Made by a program: the position numbers and the translations under genes. This document shows positions 33,954-41,593 of a stretch of DNA of 64,000 bases, piece by piece (position 1 is the first letter of the stretch; the number at the start of each line of letters is the position of its first letter). Source of the DNA: Arthrobacter sp. 24S4-2 (lineage in GTDB: Bacteria; Actinomycetota; Actinomycetes; Actinomycetales; Micrococcaceae); contig NZ_CP040018.1 in the NCBI RefSeq assembly GCF_005280255.1, forward strand, positions 5,332,001-5,396,000, in the 5' to 3' direction. The notes under the pieces are model-generated. The model did not search any database and was not told the origin of the DNA. It saw nothing but the letters and a program-made list of their open reading frames with translations.

Positions 33954-34409
33954 CTAGACCGGCGGTCCGGCGTTCGACTTCAGGTTCTTCATCACCAGCG
34001 TTGATGTCAGCCGCTCCACTCCGGGCAGGGACGTCAGCTCGGCGTCGTAGAACCGTTGGTACGCCGGCAGGTCCTCCGCGATGACCTTCAGGAGGTAGTC
34101 CGGTGAGCCGAACAGCCGCTGCGCCTCCACGATGTTGGGATTGTCCGCCACGCGGCTCTCGAAGATCTCCATGGTGGGCCGGTCCACCTGCCGCAGCGTG
34201 ACGAAAACGATCGCCTCGAATCCGAGCCCGACGGCGGCGGGGTCGATGTCCGCGCGGTATCCCCTGATCACGCCAGACGACTCCAGGTCGCGCAGCCTCC
34301 GGTGGCACGGCGCAACCGTCAATCCCACCTTCGCGGCAAGCGCCGTAGCCGTCATCCGGCCATCCTCCTTGAGGTAGCGCAAGATATTTCTGTCAATGTG
34401 GTCAATCAC
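33954..34409 (-). CDS. Lrp/AsnC-family regulator of the LysE-type exporter
   Basis: 151 residues from a GTG. HTH MIDHIDRNILRYLKEDGRM and TATALAAKVGLTVAPCHRRL (1-40), then an RAM domain (VGLGFEAIVFVTLRQVDRP, GSPDYLLKVIAED). Divergent, 105 nt away, from a LysE-type gene, the usual arrangement for amino-acid export control (LysG-like logic but with an Lrp protein). The 34410-34514 gap (TGACAG, AT-rich stretch) would hold its operator. Confidence 0.87.
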   Translation of the reverse strand: MIDHIDRNILRYLKEDGRMTATALAAKVGLTVAPCHRRLRDLESSGVIRGYRADIDPAAVGLGFEAIVFVTLRQVDRPTMEIFESRVADNPNIVEAQRLFGSPDYLLKVIAEDLPAYQRFYDAELTSLPGVERLTSTLVMKNLKSNAGPPV

Positions 34410-34514
34410 GCAATTATCTTACTCGCTGACAGCATTTCCTGAGTAAATCAGGGAACACTTATGGCGCGAAGTTGCCTAGAGTTGCTCCTATCAGCAGACC
34501 GTAGGAGGCCGCCC

Positions 34515-35165
34515 GTGAATCCCCAGCTATTCCTCGCATTCCTGGTGGTCGCGTGCGCCCTTGCCTGCACGCCCGGCGTGGACTGGGCGTACTCCATTGC
34601 GGCCGGCCTGAAACAGCGCAGCTTCGTCCCTGCGGTGGCCGGCCTCTGCGGCGGCTACGTCCTGCACACCGTACTGATGGTGGCCGGCCTGGCCGCACTG
34701 CTCGCCGGCCTTCCGGGTGTCCTTGGCTGGCTGACCGTGGCCGGCGCGGCTTACCTGCTGTGGCTGGGCTTCGGCACCATCCGGTCCTGGCGCAGCGCCA
34801 CCTTCACCGCCGAGGTGACTTCGCCGGCATCTTCCACCCAGCTCCGCAGCTTCCTGCAGGGCGTGGGCACCAGCGGAATCAACCCCAAGGGGCTGCTGTT
34901 CTTCGTGGCCCTGGTTCCGCAGTTCGTCAGCCCGGAGGCGGCCCTGCCGGTTCCGGTGCAGTCCGGGCTGCTGGGCCTGACGTTCGTTTTGTTGGCGGGC
35001 GTCGTCTACACCTGCGTGGCGTTGCTCTCCCGTAAGCTGCTGCACTCGCGCCCGGGGGCAGCCCGGCGGGTGACGCTTGCCAGCGGGGTCATCATGATGG
35101 CACTGGGGACCGCGCTGCTGTCCGAGCAGCTGATTCCCGTGGTGGCCGGGTTCGCCTGGCAGTAG
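34515..35165 (+). CDS. LysE/RhtB-family amino-acid exporter
   Basis: 216 residues from a GTG preceded by TAGGAGG. About six membrane segments; family opening NPQLFLAFLVVACALACTPG (LysE/RhtB opens with a similar TPGP segment), then the AYLLWLGFGTIRSW and FLQGVGTSGINPKG elements. Exports an amino acid; the ligand is unknown. Controlled by the divergent Lrp protein, by context. Confidence 0.85.
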   Translation: MNPQLFLAFLVVACALACTPGVDWAYSIAAGLKQRSFVPAVAGLCGGYVLHTVLMVAGLAALLAGLPGVLGWLTVAGAAYLLWLGFGTIRSWRSATFTAEVTSPASSTQLRSFLQGVGTSGINPKGLLFFVALVPQFVSPEAALPVPVQSGLLGLTFVLLAGVVYTCVALLSRKLLHSRPGAARRVTLASGVIMMALGTALLSEQLIPVVAGFAWQ

Positions 35166-35194
35166 CGCCAGCCGGCGGGGCTGGATCGTGTCTT

Positions 35195-35554
35195 TCAGAC
35201 CTTGCGTTCCATGAACCATTCTGTGAAGGCGGTGGCGCGGCCGTCCGGTGCGAGCCGGACCACCCAGAGGTTCTCGTAGCTGGGCCGGTCCCCCAGATAC
35301 GTGGTGCGCCCCTGGACAAAGTGCAGGTCGCCGTCCGAGCCGAGCGGCGACCATTCGAAGGTCCATTCCTCGGGCTCATCCGCCTCGGTCAGCCAGTGTT
35401 CCACGATCTGCCCGTGGCCGCGCCACGCGTCCGGGTCGTAGGGCCGGGTGGCATAGACCGCGTCCTCTGTGAAGAGCGCCCGGATGTCGTCCGGTTCATT
35501 GGTGGTCCACGCCGTGAGGTATTTTTCCATCCACTGCCTGATTGCATCGCTCAT
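35195..35554 (-). CDS. SnoaL/NTF2-like protein
   Basis: 119 residues, MSDAIRQWMEKYLTAWTTNE, then LFTEDAVYATRPYD and VQGRTTYLGD. The pattern of helix-then-strand with acidic pocket residues fits the NTF2-like/SnoaL fold. No catalytic residues can be named. Convergent with LysE, 30 nt gap. Confidence 0.8.
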   Translation of the reverse strand: MSDAIRQWMEKYLTAWTTNEPDDIRALFTEDAVYATRPYDPDAWRGHGQIVEHWLTEADEPEEWTFEWSPLGSDGDLHFVQGRTTYLGDRPSYENLWVVRLAPDGRATAFTEWFMERKV

Positions 35555-35612
35555 TGGTCCGTTGTACCGCGGCGCGCCACCGCCCACAAGGGCGTCGGAC
35601 CCGGCCGGCGGG

Positions 35613-36578
35613 TCATTCCCCGTCCAGCTTCTTCCATTCCTGTTCCCACAGGCGGCGCTCCTCAACGTCCTTGCGGATGACTTCAAAGGTTTCGAGTTCG
35701 GCGGGCCGGCCCCGCAGCCAGTCACGCGGGTTGAGGGACTTGCGCCCGTTGTCCAGCAGCAGCAGGGCGCGGTCGGTCAGGGCATCGTTGCGAAGTGCCA
35801 GGTCCGTCTTCCGCCGCCGGAGGACCTCCTTCAGCGCCTGTTGTGCCGCGGAGTGCGCGCCGAGCCGCCGGAGCGAGCGGGCCCGGATCAGCAGCAGCGC
35901 GGCGGAGAGGTCGTCCGCGTTAAGCAGCCCCTCGGTCCAGACCACCACTTCCTTATCCCTCTCCAGCGAATACGCCAGCGAACAGCGGGCCAGTGCGGCG
36001 GGCAACGACGGCGGCAGCATGGCCACCGTCTGCAACGCCGATTCCAGATGTCCCGTTTCCCGGAGGGAGTGCGAAAGGGTCAGGAACACTGCCTCCTCAC
36101 TGAACAGCACCGGAACCTCGACGCGTTCGGCGACTTCGACCGTGGTGACCACACGCGTCAGGTAACTCGCAGCGAACTGGTTGGCGTCGTCGTCGTTCCT
36201 GGTGGAAAGGCCCCGCTGCAGCAGTTCCGAGGCGCGCAGGTAGCCGCCCTGCTTGTAGGCGAGCAGCCCTGCCATCACGCCGCAGAGCCCAGCCCAGCCC
36301 GGGTACTCACGGCCCGTGGCGATCAGGCGGTTGGGATCGGCATTGTGGAAGATCGCGTCATACACGGCCCTGGCGGCCCTGCCCGGGAGCCGTTTGAGTC
36401 TGGGGACCGGGCCGTCAACGCTGATCAGCGCACCGCCGCGGCCGCCCAGGACACTGTGGAGGATCCCGCCGACGCCGCCGGCGAGGTCACGCACCGGCGT
36501 GCGGATCTGCCCGTTGCCGAACGGGGTGAGGTCGCGGGTGTCACGGTAGATCGGTCCAGAGGTCTGCCCGGCGGTCAT
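35613..36578 (-). CDS. Helical-repeat protein of unknown function
   Basis: 321 residues. The middle and end are helical repeats (GGYLRASELLQRGLS, SLRETGHLESALQTVAMLP, LRRLGAHSAAQQALKEVLRR) that look like TPR-like superhelix units; the N-terminal 55 residues have a glycine-rich segment (GGVGGILHSVLGG). No catalytic motif. The next gene upstream on the strand is 58 nt away. Confidence 0.7.
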   Translation of the reverse strand: MTAGQTSGPIYRDTRDLTPFGNGQIRTPVRDLAGGVGGILHSVLGGRGGALISVDGPVPRLKRLPGRAARAVYDAIFHNADPNRLIATGREYPGWAGLCGVMAGLLAYKQGGYLRASELLQRGLSTRNDDDANQFAASYLTRVVTTVEVAERVEVPVLFSEEAVFLTLSHSLRETGHLESALQTVAMLPPSLPAALARCSLAYSLERDKEVVVWTEGLLNADDLSAALLLIRARSLRRLGAHSAAQQALKEVLRRRKTDLALRNDALTDRALLLLDNGRKSLNPRDWLRGRPAELETFEVIRKDVEERRLWEQEWKKLDGE

Positions 36579-36643
36579 TCCTCCATGCTAGTAGTGCCCG
36601 CTGGACAAAGGCCGGAGGGGCCGGCTCGCAGCCAGCAGTGCAG

Positions 36644-37144
36644 CTAGCTGGCCGCTGCCACCCAGACGCCGATCACCCACGTGCTCGCGGCGAGGCATGC
36701 CAGGCCGAATTCCACCAGCATGCCCAGCCCCGTGGCCTTGAGCGCTGCCCAGCTGGTGGTCACGGCGGTCCTGAAATCACGCGTGCGGTGCGATTCGCTG
36801 AGCAGCAGGCCGGCGGCGAAGCCCACAAAGAGGCCCACCACCGGAATGAGGAACATGCCGACAACGCCAAGGACCAGCCCCACCGCCACGCTGCGGCTGG
36901 GGATCCGGTGCTCCCGGAGTTTGCGTCCCGTGAGCACGGCGCTTGCCGCCATTCCGGCCAGCACAAAGGCCATGCCGATGCCGAACACCACCCAGCCGCC
37001 GGTTCCCGCACCGCCCCAGATGGCCCAGGCAAGCAGGCTGAGGGCGATGAGGATGCTGCCCGGAAGGACAGGGATGACGGTGCCGGCGACGCCTACCAGA
37101 ATGGCCAGGCCGCAGAGGATGGTCACGAGGATCTCGGGGTTCAT
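36644..37144 (-). CDS. DUF456 family membrane protein
   Basis: 166 residues, four or five membrane segments. VGVAGTVIPVLPGSILIALS and PVVGLFVGFAAGLLLSE match the DUF456 pattern (proline-glycine between helices 1 and 2). Start ATG at 37144. Role unknown. Confidence 0.82.
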   Translation of the reverse strand: MNPEILVTILCGLAILVGVAGTVIPVLPGSILIALSLLAWAIWGGAGTGGWVVFGIGMAFVLAGMAASAVLTGRKLREHRIPSRSVAVGLVLGVVGMFLIPVVGLFVGFAAGLLLSESHRTRDFRTAVTTSWAALKATGLGMLVEFGLACLAASTWVIGVWVAAAS

Positions 37145-37226
37145 GCACCTCAGTCTAGGTTCCGCCAGGGACAGCATGCCTTCGAAGACGTCGGCGGCTA
37201 AGGACAACGATGGCGAACGGCAACGA

Positions 37227-37260
37227 CGGCGGCGCCTCCCCAGCACGGGAGGCGCCGCCG
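37227..37260 (-). terminator. Hairpin after the malic enzyme gene
   Basis: A perfect 14-bp stem (37227-37240 with 37247-37260) around a 6-nt loop starts 33 nt past the malic enzyme stop on the minus strand. No T run. Confidence 0.7.
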
Positions 37261-37292
37261 TCGAACTTGCTGGCGGAAGGGTTACTCCGCGG

Positions 37293-38513
37293 TTACTCCG
37301 CTTCGGCCGCGGCGGCCACGGCGGCTGAAACTGCCGGAGCGACGCGGGGATCCAGCGGGCTGGGCACGATGTAGTCCGCGGACAGCTCGGGCTCGGCCAG
37401 TTCGGCGATGGCGCGGGCGGCGGCAAGCTTCATGGCGGGCGTGATCCGGCGGGCACCGGCGTCGAGCGCCCCGCGGAAGATTCCCGGGAAGGCCAGCACG
37501 TTGTTGATCTGGTTGGGGAAATCGCTCCGCCCGGTGGCCACGACGGCGGCATAGCGGGAGGCGACCTCGGGAAGGACTTCAGGGTCCGGGTTGGACAGGG
37601 CGAACACGATGGAGCCGTGGTTCATCAGCTTCAGGTGCTCCTCGTCCAGCTGCGAGGAGGAGACGCCAATGAACACATCGGCGCCGAGCAGCGCCTCGCC
37701 GGGGCCGCCGGTGATGCCGCGCGGGTTGCTGCGCTGGGCCATCTGGGCCTTCTTGCTGGCGGCGTCGGCAGCGATGTCCGCACGGTCCTTGTTGATGACG
37801 CCGCGCGAGTCAAGCAGGACAACGTCCTGGATGCCGGCGGTGAGCAGTATTTCGGCGACGGCGATGCCTGCGGCACCCGCACCGGAAACCACCACACGGA
37901 GTCCTTCAAGTTCGCGGCCGGTCACCTTGGCAGCGCCGGTCAGTGCGGCGAGGACCACGACGGCGGTGCCGTGCTGGTCATCGTGCATGACAGGGCAGTC
38001 CAGGGCTTCGATAAGCTTCTCTTCGAGCTCGAAGCAGCGCGGTGCGGAGATGTCCTCAAGGTTCACGGCGCCGAAGCTGGGGCGCAGGCGGACCAGGGTC
38101 TCAACGATTTCGTCCACGTCGGTGGTGTTGAGCACCAGCGGGATGGAGTCAAGGTCGCCGAAGGACTTGAACAGGGCAGACTTGCCTTCCATGACGGGCA
38201 GCGACGCGCTGGGGCCGATGTTGCCAAGCCCCAGGACGGCGGTGCCGTCGCTGACCACTACAACCAGGCGCTGGGCCCAGGTAAGGGTCTTGGCGAGCTC
38301 CGGTTCGGCGTGGATCGCGCGGCTGACCTGGGCAACGCCCGGAGTGTAGGCAATGGAAAGATCGCGCTTGCTGGAGAGCGGGACGGTGCTGGAGATGGAC
38401 AACTTGCCGCCCTGGTGGGCTTCGAAGATCTCCTCGTCGGACAGCACGGTTGCCGTGTCCGAGGAGTCATTAGCGGAACTGCTGTCAGCGGGAGCGATGA
38501 TTTCAGTGGACAC
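37293..38513 (-). CDS. NAD(P)-dependent malic enzyme
   Basis: 406 residues from a GTG at 38513, AGGAG 8 nt before it; a longer frame starts further up but reads through promoter sequence. Malic enzyme signatures: LSIAYTPGVAQVSRAI, lysine site VMEGKSALFKSFG, DDQHGTAVVVLAALTGA and the dinucleotide loop SGAGAAGIAVAEILL. Decarboxylates malate to pyruvate. A likely cyclic-AMP-receptor site is located 237 nt upstream of the start codon. Confidence 0.92.
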   Translation of the reverse strand: MSTEIIAPADSSSANDSSDTATVLSDEEIFEAHQGGKLSISSTVPLSSKRDLSIAYTPGVAQVSRAIHAEPELAKTLTWAQRLVVVVSDGTAVLGLGNIGPSASLPVMEGKSALFKSFGDLDSIPLVLNTTDVDEIVETLVRLRPSFGAVNLEDISAPRCFELEEKLIEALDCPVMHDDQHGTAVVVLAALTGAAKVTGRELEGLRVVVSGAGAAGIAVAEILLTAGIQDVVLLDSRGVINKDRADIAADAASKKAQMAQRSNPRGITGGPGEALLGADVFIGVSSSQLDEEHLKLMNHGSIVFALSNPDPEVLPEVASRYAAVVATGRSDFPNQINNVLAFPGIFRGALDAGARRITPAMKLAAARAIAELAEPELSADYIVPSPLDPRVAPAVSAAVAAAAEAE

Positions 38514-38749
38514 GTCGTTGTCTCCTAGGGCTAGCCGTGGGCGCACGGCACAAAAAAGGCTCAAGCACATAGGGGGCTCAAGATGGACAGTCGGGAAATT
38601 CTGCGGTCCAAGGATGGCGGACCGCGGTGAAGCTCCTGCAAAGTACGGGCTGCTAGCCACTCCGGTCCTGCAATCGTAAACAACTGGGCCCACCCGAATT
38701 GCCACTGGGCCGACCACCGGTCATGCTAAAACGTTTATTCACTCCTGGG

Positions 38750-38765
38750 CGTGATCCACATCACA
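38750..38765. promoter_or_regulatory. CRP/GlxR-type operator
   Basis: CGTGATCCACATCACA matches TGTGAN6TCACA except the first base. It lies between the malic enzyme (leftward) and the TetR gene, in a 303-nt gap (38514-38816) otherwise without a gene, and fits carbon-source control of malic enzyme. Confidence 0.65.
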
Positions 38766-38816
38766 CAAAAACCGAGCCGGAAGGCCTTTAGTGGTCTAGA
38801 CCGGTTACGGCTTCGG

Positions 38817-39392
38817 TCAGCACCGGGTGAGCAGCGAGCAGGCTTTCTTCAGGTCTTCCTCGGCCTCAAACAGCGACAGCCGGCGGCAGCGGACGGCCTG
38901 CACCAGACCGGAGACCGTCAGCAGGAGCACGCGGGACTTGGCGGCGTCGCCGCTTGCCACCGTGACTGCCTGCTCGGCAATGACGTCGATCTCGCGCAGG
39001 AGGCCCGTGGTGTCCTTGTCCTTCGTGTAGACACCCTGGCTCAGGCACTGCTCCACCGCGGGCTGCATCAGCCGCATATGGAAGATCTCCATCACCACGC
39101 CGGCCAGCGAACGCACGCGGCTGCCCCCGGTGTCCGGCCAGCTTCCCACCTGCAGTTCACTGAGCTGCTTCCGGTAGAGCGCCAGCATCAGGTGCGCGGG
39201 GGACGGGAAATACCGGTACAGGGTTCCCAGCGGAACATCGGCCTTGGCCGAGACTTCGGAAAGGCTCACGGAATCCAGGCCCTTCCGGGCGAATCCGGCG
39301 GCGGCGTCCAGGATCCGGGCATAGCGGATCTGCTGTCTGGGCAGGGTCGGCGGCGCGGCCATGGGCGGGATATCTGAGTTGAGTTCAAGCAT
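38817..39392 (-). CDS. TetR-family regulator
   Basis: 191 residues if the ATG at 39392 is used; frames further up exist. HTH: RILDAAAGFARKGLDSVSLS and EVSAKADVPLGTLYRYFPS (about 20-60). The ligand domain is divergent. The downstream gene in its direction is malic enzyme, 303 nt away; the nearest target by orientation is unclear, so no function is assigned. Confidence 0.75.
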   Translation of the reverse strand: MLELNSDIPPMAAPPTLPRQQIRYARILDAAAGFARKGLDSVSLSEVSAKADVPLGTLYRYFPSPAHLMLALYRKQLSELQVGSWPDTGGSRVRSLAGVVMEIFHMRLMQPAVEQCLSQGVYTKDKDTTGLLREIDVIAEQAVTVASGDAAKSRVLLLTVSGLVQAVRCRRLSLFEAEEDLKKACSLLTRC

Positions 39393-39487
39393 CAGCAGCG
39401 TTCCGGGAGTGGGTTTCGTACAGCGGTCAGGCGGATCCCCATCACAGCACTGCCGCAGCAATTCGAGTCCACTATACGGCACCAATC

Positions 39488-39497
39488 TTGGCGCCAA
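39488..39497. promoter_or_regulatory. TTGGCGCCAA palindrome upstream of TetR
   Basis: A perfect 10-bp palindrome, embedded in a slightly longer imperfect repeat (ATTGGCGCCAAGATTGG on the minus strand), 96 nt before the TetR start. A candidate TetR autoregulatory site. Confidence 0.45.
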
Positions 39498-39542
39498 TCA
39501 GTGAAAAGGCTGTGCAGCGGGGCAGCGCTTTGCCACGTGTTC

Positions 39543-40859
39543 TCAGTCCACGCCCTTGATCTTCACGACGAAAACGGCTCCCAGCAGCCCGATCACGGCG
39601 GCCGCGACATACAGCGAAACATAGCCGCCCCACAGCGTGACGAAGGGGAAAGCGATCAGGGGCGCCAGGACCTGCGGGAGCGAGTTGGCGATGTTGATGA
39701 CCCCCAGGTCCTTGCCCCGGTCCAGCGCGCTGGGAAGCACCTGGGTTATCAGCGCAAAGTCAACGGCCAGATAGGCGCCGAAGCCGATTCCCAGCACCGT
39801 GGCGCCGGCAATTGCCCCGGCCCAGGTGGGCGCAAAGGCAAGGATCAGCGATGCGACCGCGATGATCACCGACGAGGCGATCACCAGCGGCTTCCGCTTG
39901 CCCATCCGGTCGCTGAGCGGGCCGCCGATCACGCTGGTCACGATCACCATCACCGCGTACAGGCCGGTGAGGATCAGCACGCCGAAGGCCGGCTCGATCC
40001 CCTGCGTCTCCTTGACGTGCACCGCGTCAGTCAGGAAGAACAGCAGGTACAGGGTCACCATGTGGTTGCCGATGTTCACCAGCAGCCGGGTCAGCCAGGC
40101 CCAGGCGAAATCCGGATACAGAGCCGGCGAAATCCAGAACCCCCGGGCGAACGCGGCCAGGCTGAACGGCGGCCGGCCCTCCGCGGGAAGGCTCACGTCG
40201 TCGCTCTTGAAGAAATACAGCGCGACGCCGGCAACCAGCGCAGCCGCGCACACGAGGTACCCCACGCCGAAGTTCCCGCTGACGACGGCGGCAATCACCG
40301 CGCCGATCAGGATGCCCACCGTCTGCCCCATGGCTGCGAGCCCGCCCACCGTGCCGCGCTGCGGCACCGGCACCCGGTCCGGGATGGCAGCAGTGATGGC
40401 GGCGTACGCCCCGTTGCAGCCAGCCTGGACCAGGCACCACAGGAACGTCATGACGGCCACGTTCGGGGCGCCGGCCAGGGCGATCAGCGCGACGGCTCCA
40501 AGGATGGCCCCGAAGAGCACCCACGGAACGCGGCGGCCCAGCCGCGACGTGGTGCGATCGCTGAAGGCGCCGAACAGCGGGTTGGCCACCAGCGAGACGG
40601 CTGCTCCGGCGCCGGTGACGAGCGCCAGGATGGCTTCCTTGTCGCCTTCGCTGAAATGAGCCGCCTGCTGGCCGAGCAGCACCTGGATGGGCCCGAAGAA
40701 AGCCGCATTGATGCCGACATTCACCAGCACCACGCCGGTGGTCCAGAGCGGGCGGACGCGCCGCTTCGGCTCGGCGAGGGCCGCCGTGCGCCATTCCCCC
40801 GGCGATGCAGCCGCAACGGAAGGATCCGGGACGTGCCCCGGCAGGTCGGACAGGCTCAT
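39543..40859 (-). CDS. MFS transporter
   Basis: 438 residues, 12 segments. Loop 2-3 motif FGAFSDRTTSRLGRRVP and a second copy LSDRMGKRKPL near residue 290. The GPH/MFS group of sugar transporters is similar in style (FGPIQVLLGQQAA), so sugar or glycoside transport is possible. Start ATG preceded by GGGGGGAG. Not clustered with catabolic genes. Confidence 0.83.
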   Translation of the reverse strand: MSLSDLPGHVPDPSVAAASPGEWRTAALAEPKRRVRPLWTTGVVLVNVGINAAFFGPIQVLLGQQAAHFSEGDKEAILALVTGAGAAVSLVANPLFGAFSDRTTSRLGRRVPWVLFGAILGAVALIALAGAPNVAVMTFLWCLVQAGCNGAYAAITAAIPDRVPVPQRGTVGGLAAMGQTVGILIGAVIAAVVSGNFGVGYLVCAAALVAGVALYFFKSDDVSLPAEGRPPFSLAAFARGFWISPALYPDFAWAWLTRLLVNIGNHMVTLYLLFFLTDAVHVKETQGIEPAFGVLILTGLYAVMVIVTSVIGGPLSDRMGKRKPLVIASSVIIAVASLILAFAPTWAGAIAGATVLGIGFGAYLAVDFALITQVLPSALDRGKDLGVINIANSLPQVLAPLIAFPFVTLWGGYVSLYVAAAVIGLLGAVFVVKIKGVD

Positions 40860-40959
40860 TGCGGCTCCCCCCAAGGAACTGATGGTCGGTGTACTTTCAG
40901 ACTATCGTGAGCACCACGGCCCGCACCCGGGTTGTCCACAGCCATTCCGAGGAGAACCA

Positions 40960-41477
40960 ATGACCGCTTCGCCCGCAGACACGCCCCAGGGTTCCACCAC
41001 CCCGGCCGCCCCAGCATTAATACCGCCGACCTCTACGACGAACGCGGCGAGGAACTCGATTCGTTAGCGCTGCAGTTCCAGTCGCTGGGCGGGCTGTCGC
41101 ACTTCAGCGGGCCGGTCCGCACCATTAGGTGCCTCGAGGACAACGCCCTGGTCAAGTCCACCCTGGGGACGCCGGGCGAGGGCGCCGTGCTGGTGGTGGA
41201 CGGCGGCGGCTCCCTTCGCACAGCGCTCATGGGGGACATGATCGCGGCGAGCGCCGTGGCGAACGGCTGGGCCGGCGTCGTCATAAACGGCGCAGTAAGG
41301 GACCGCGAGGTCCTCGCCGACCTGCCGCTCGGGGTCAAGGCGCTGGGCAGCAATCCGCGCAAGAGCGCAAAGGACGGCGCCGGAGAGACCGATGTTGAGC
41401 TGGAGATCGACGGCGTCACGGTGCGCCCCGGCGCCATGATCTGGTGCGATCCGGACGGGATCCTGGTGGAACGCTGA
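40960..41477 (+). pseudogene. RraA-like protein, single frameshift near the 5' end
   Basis: GAGGAG precedes the ATG at 40960 (MTASPADTPQGST). The frame ends early, but one extra C in the run at 41009-41012 puts AAPSINTADLYDERGEEL in frame with the rest, which matches RraA/demethylmenaquinone methyltransferase-fold proteins: HFSGPVRTIRCLEDNALVKS, VLVVDGGGSLRTALMG, VVINGAVRDRE and the end WCDPDGILVER. RraA of E. coli restrains RNase E; relatives can be oxaloacetate decarboxylases or 4-hydroxy-4-methyl-2-oxoglutarate aldolases. An alternative, start-less reading from TTG 40932 is judged worse. Confidence 0.85.
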
Positions 41478-41535
41478 GGTAAATTCCTCATTTCGCAGGG
41501 CTTTCACAGAGCCAGGGGAACAAATCACGACGTAA

Positions 41536-41558
41536 GATAGTTACTGAAAGCAACTATC
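41536..41558. promoter_or_regulatory. MarR-like palindrome before the EmrB-type gene
   Basis: GATAGTTACT-N3-AGCAACTATC, 9 of 10 arm positions paired. It is 36 nt before the ATG at 41594. No regulator is adjacent; a MarR or TetR protein elsewhere could bind it. Confidence 0.6.
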
Positions 41559-41593
41559 AAGCTTGAATCCCCTTTCTTTGTAATGGAGCAGTC

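Noticed and set aside
40932..41477. RraA-like gene intact from a TTG at 40932
   Set aside because: The implied N-terminus is arginine-rich and without a ribosome-binding site, whereas GAGGAG and the ATG at 40960 serve the other frame.
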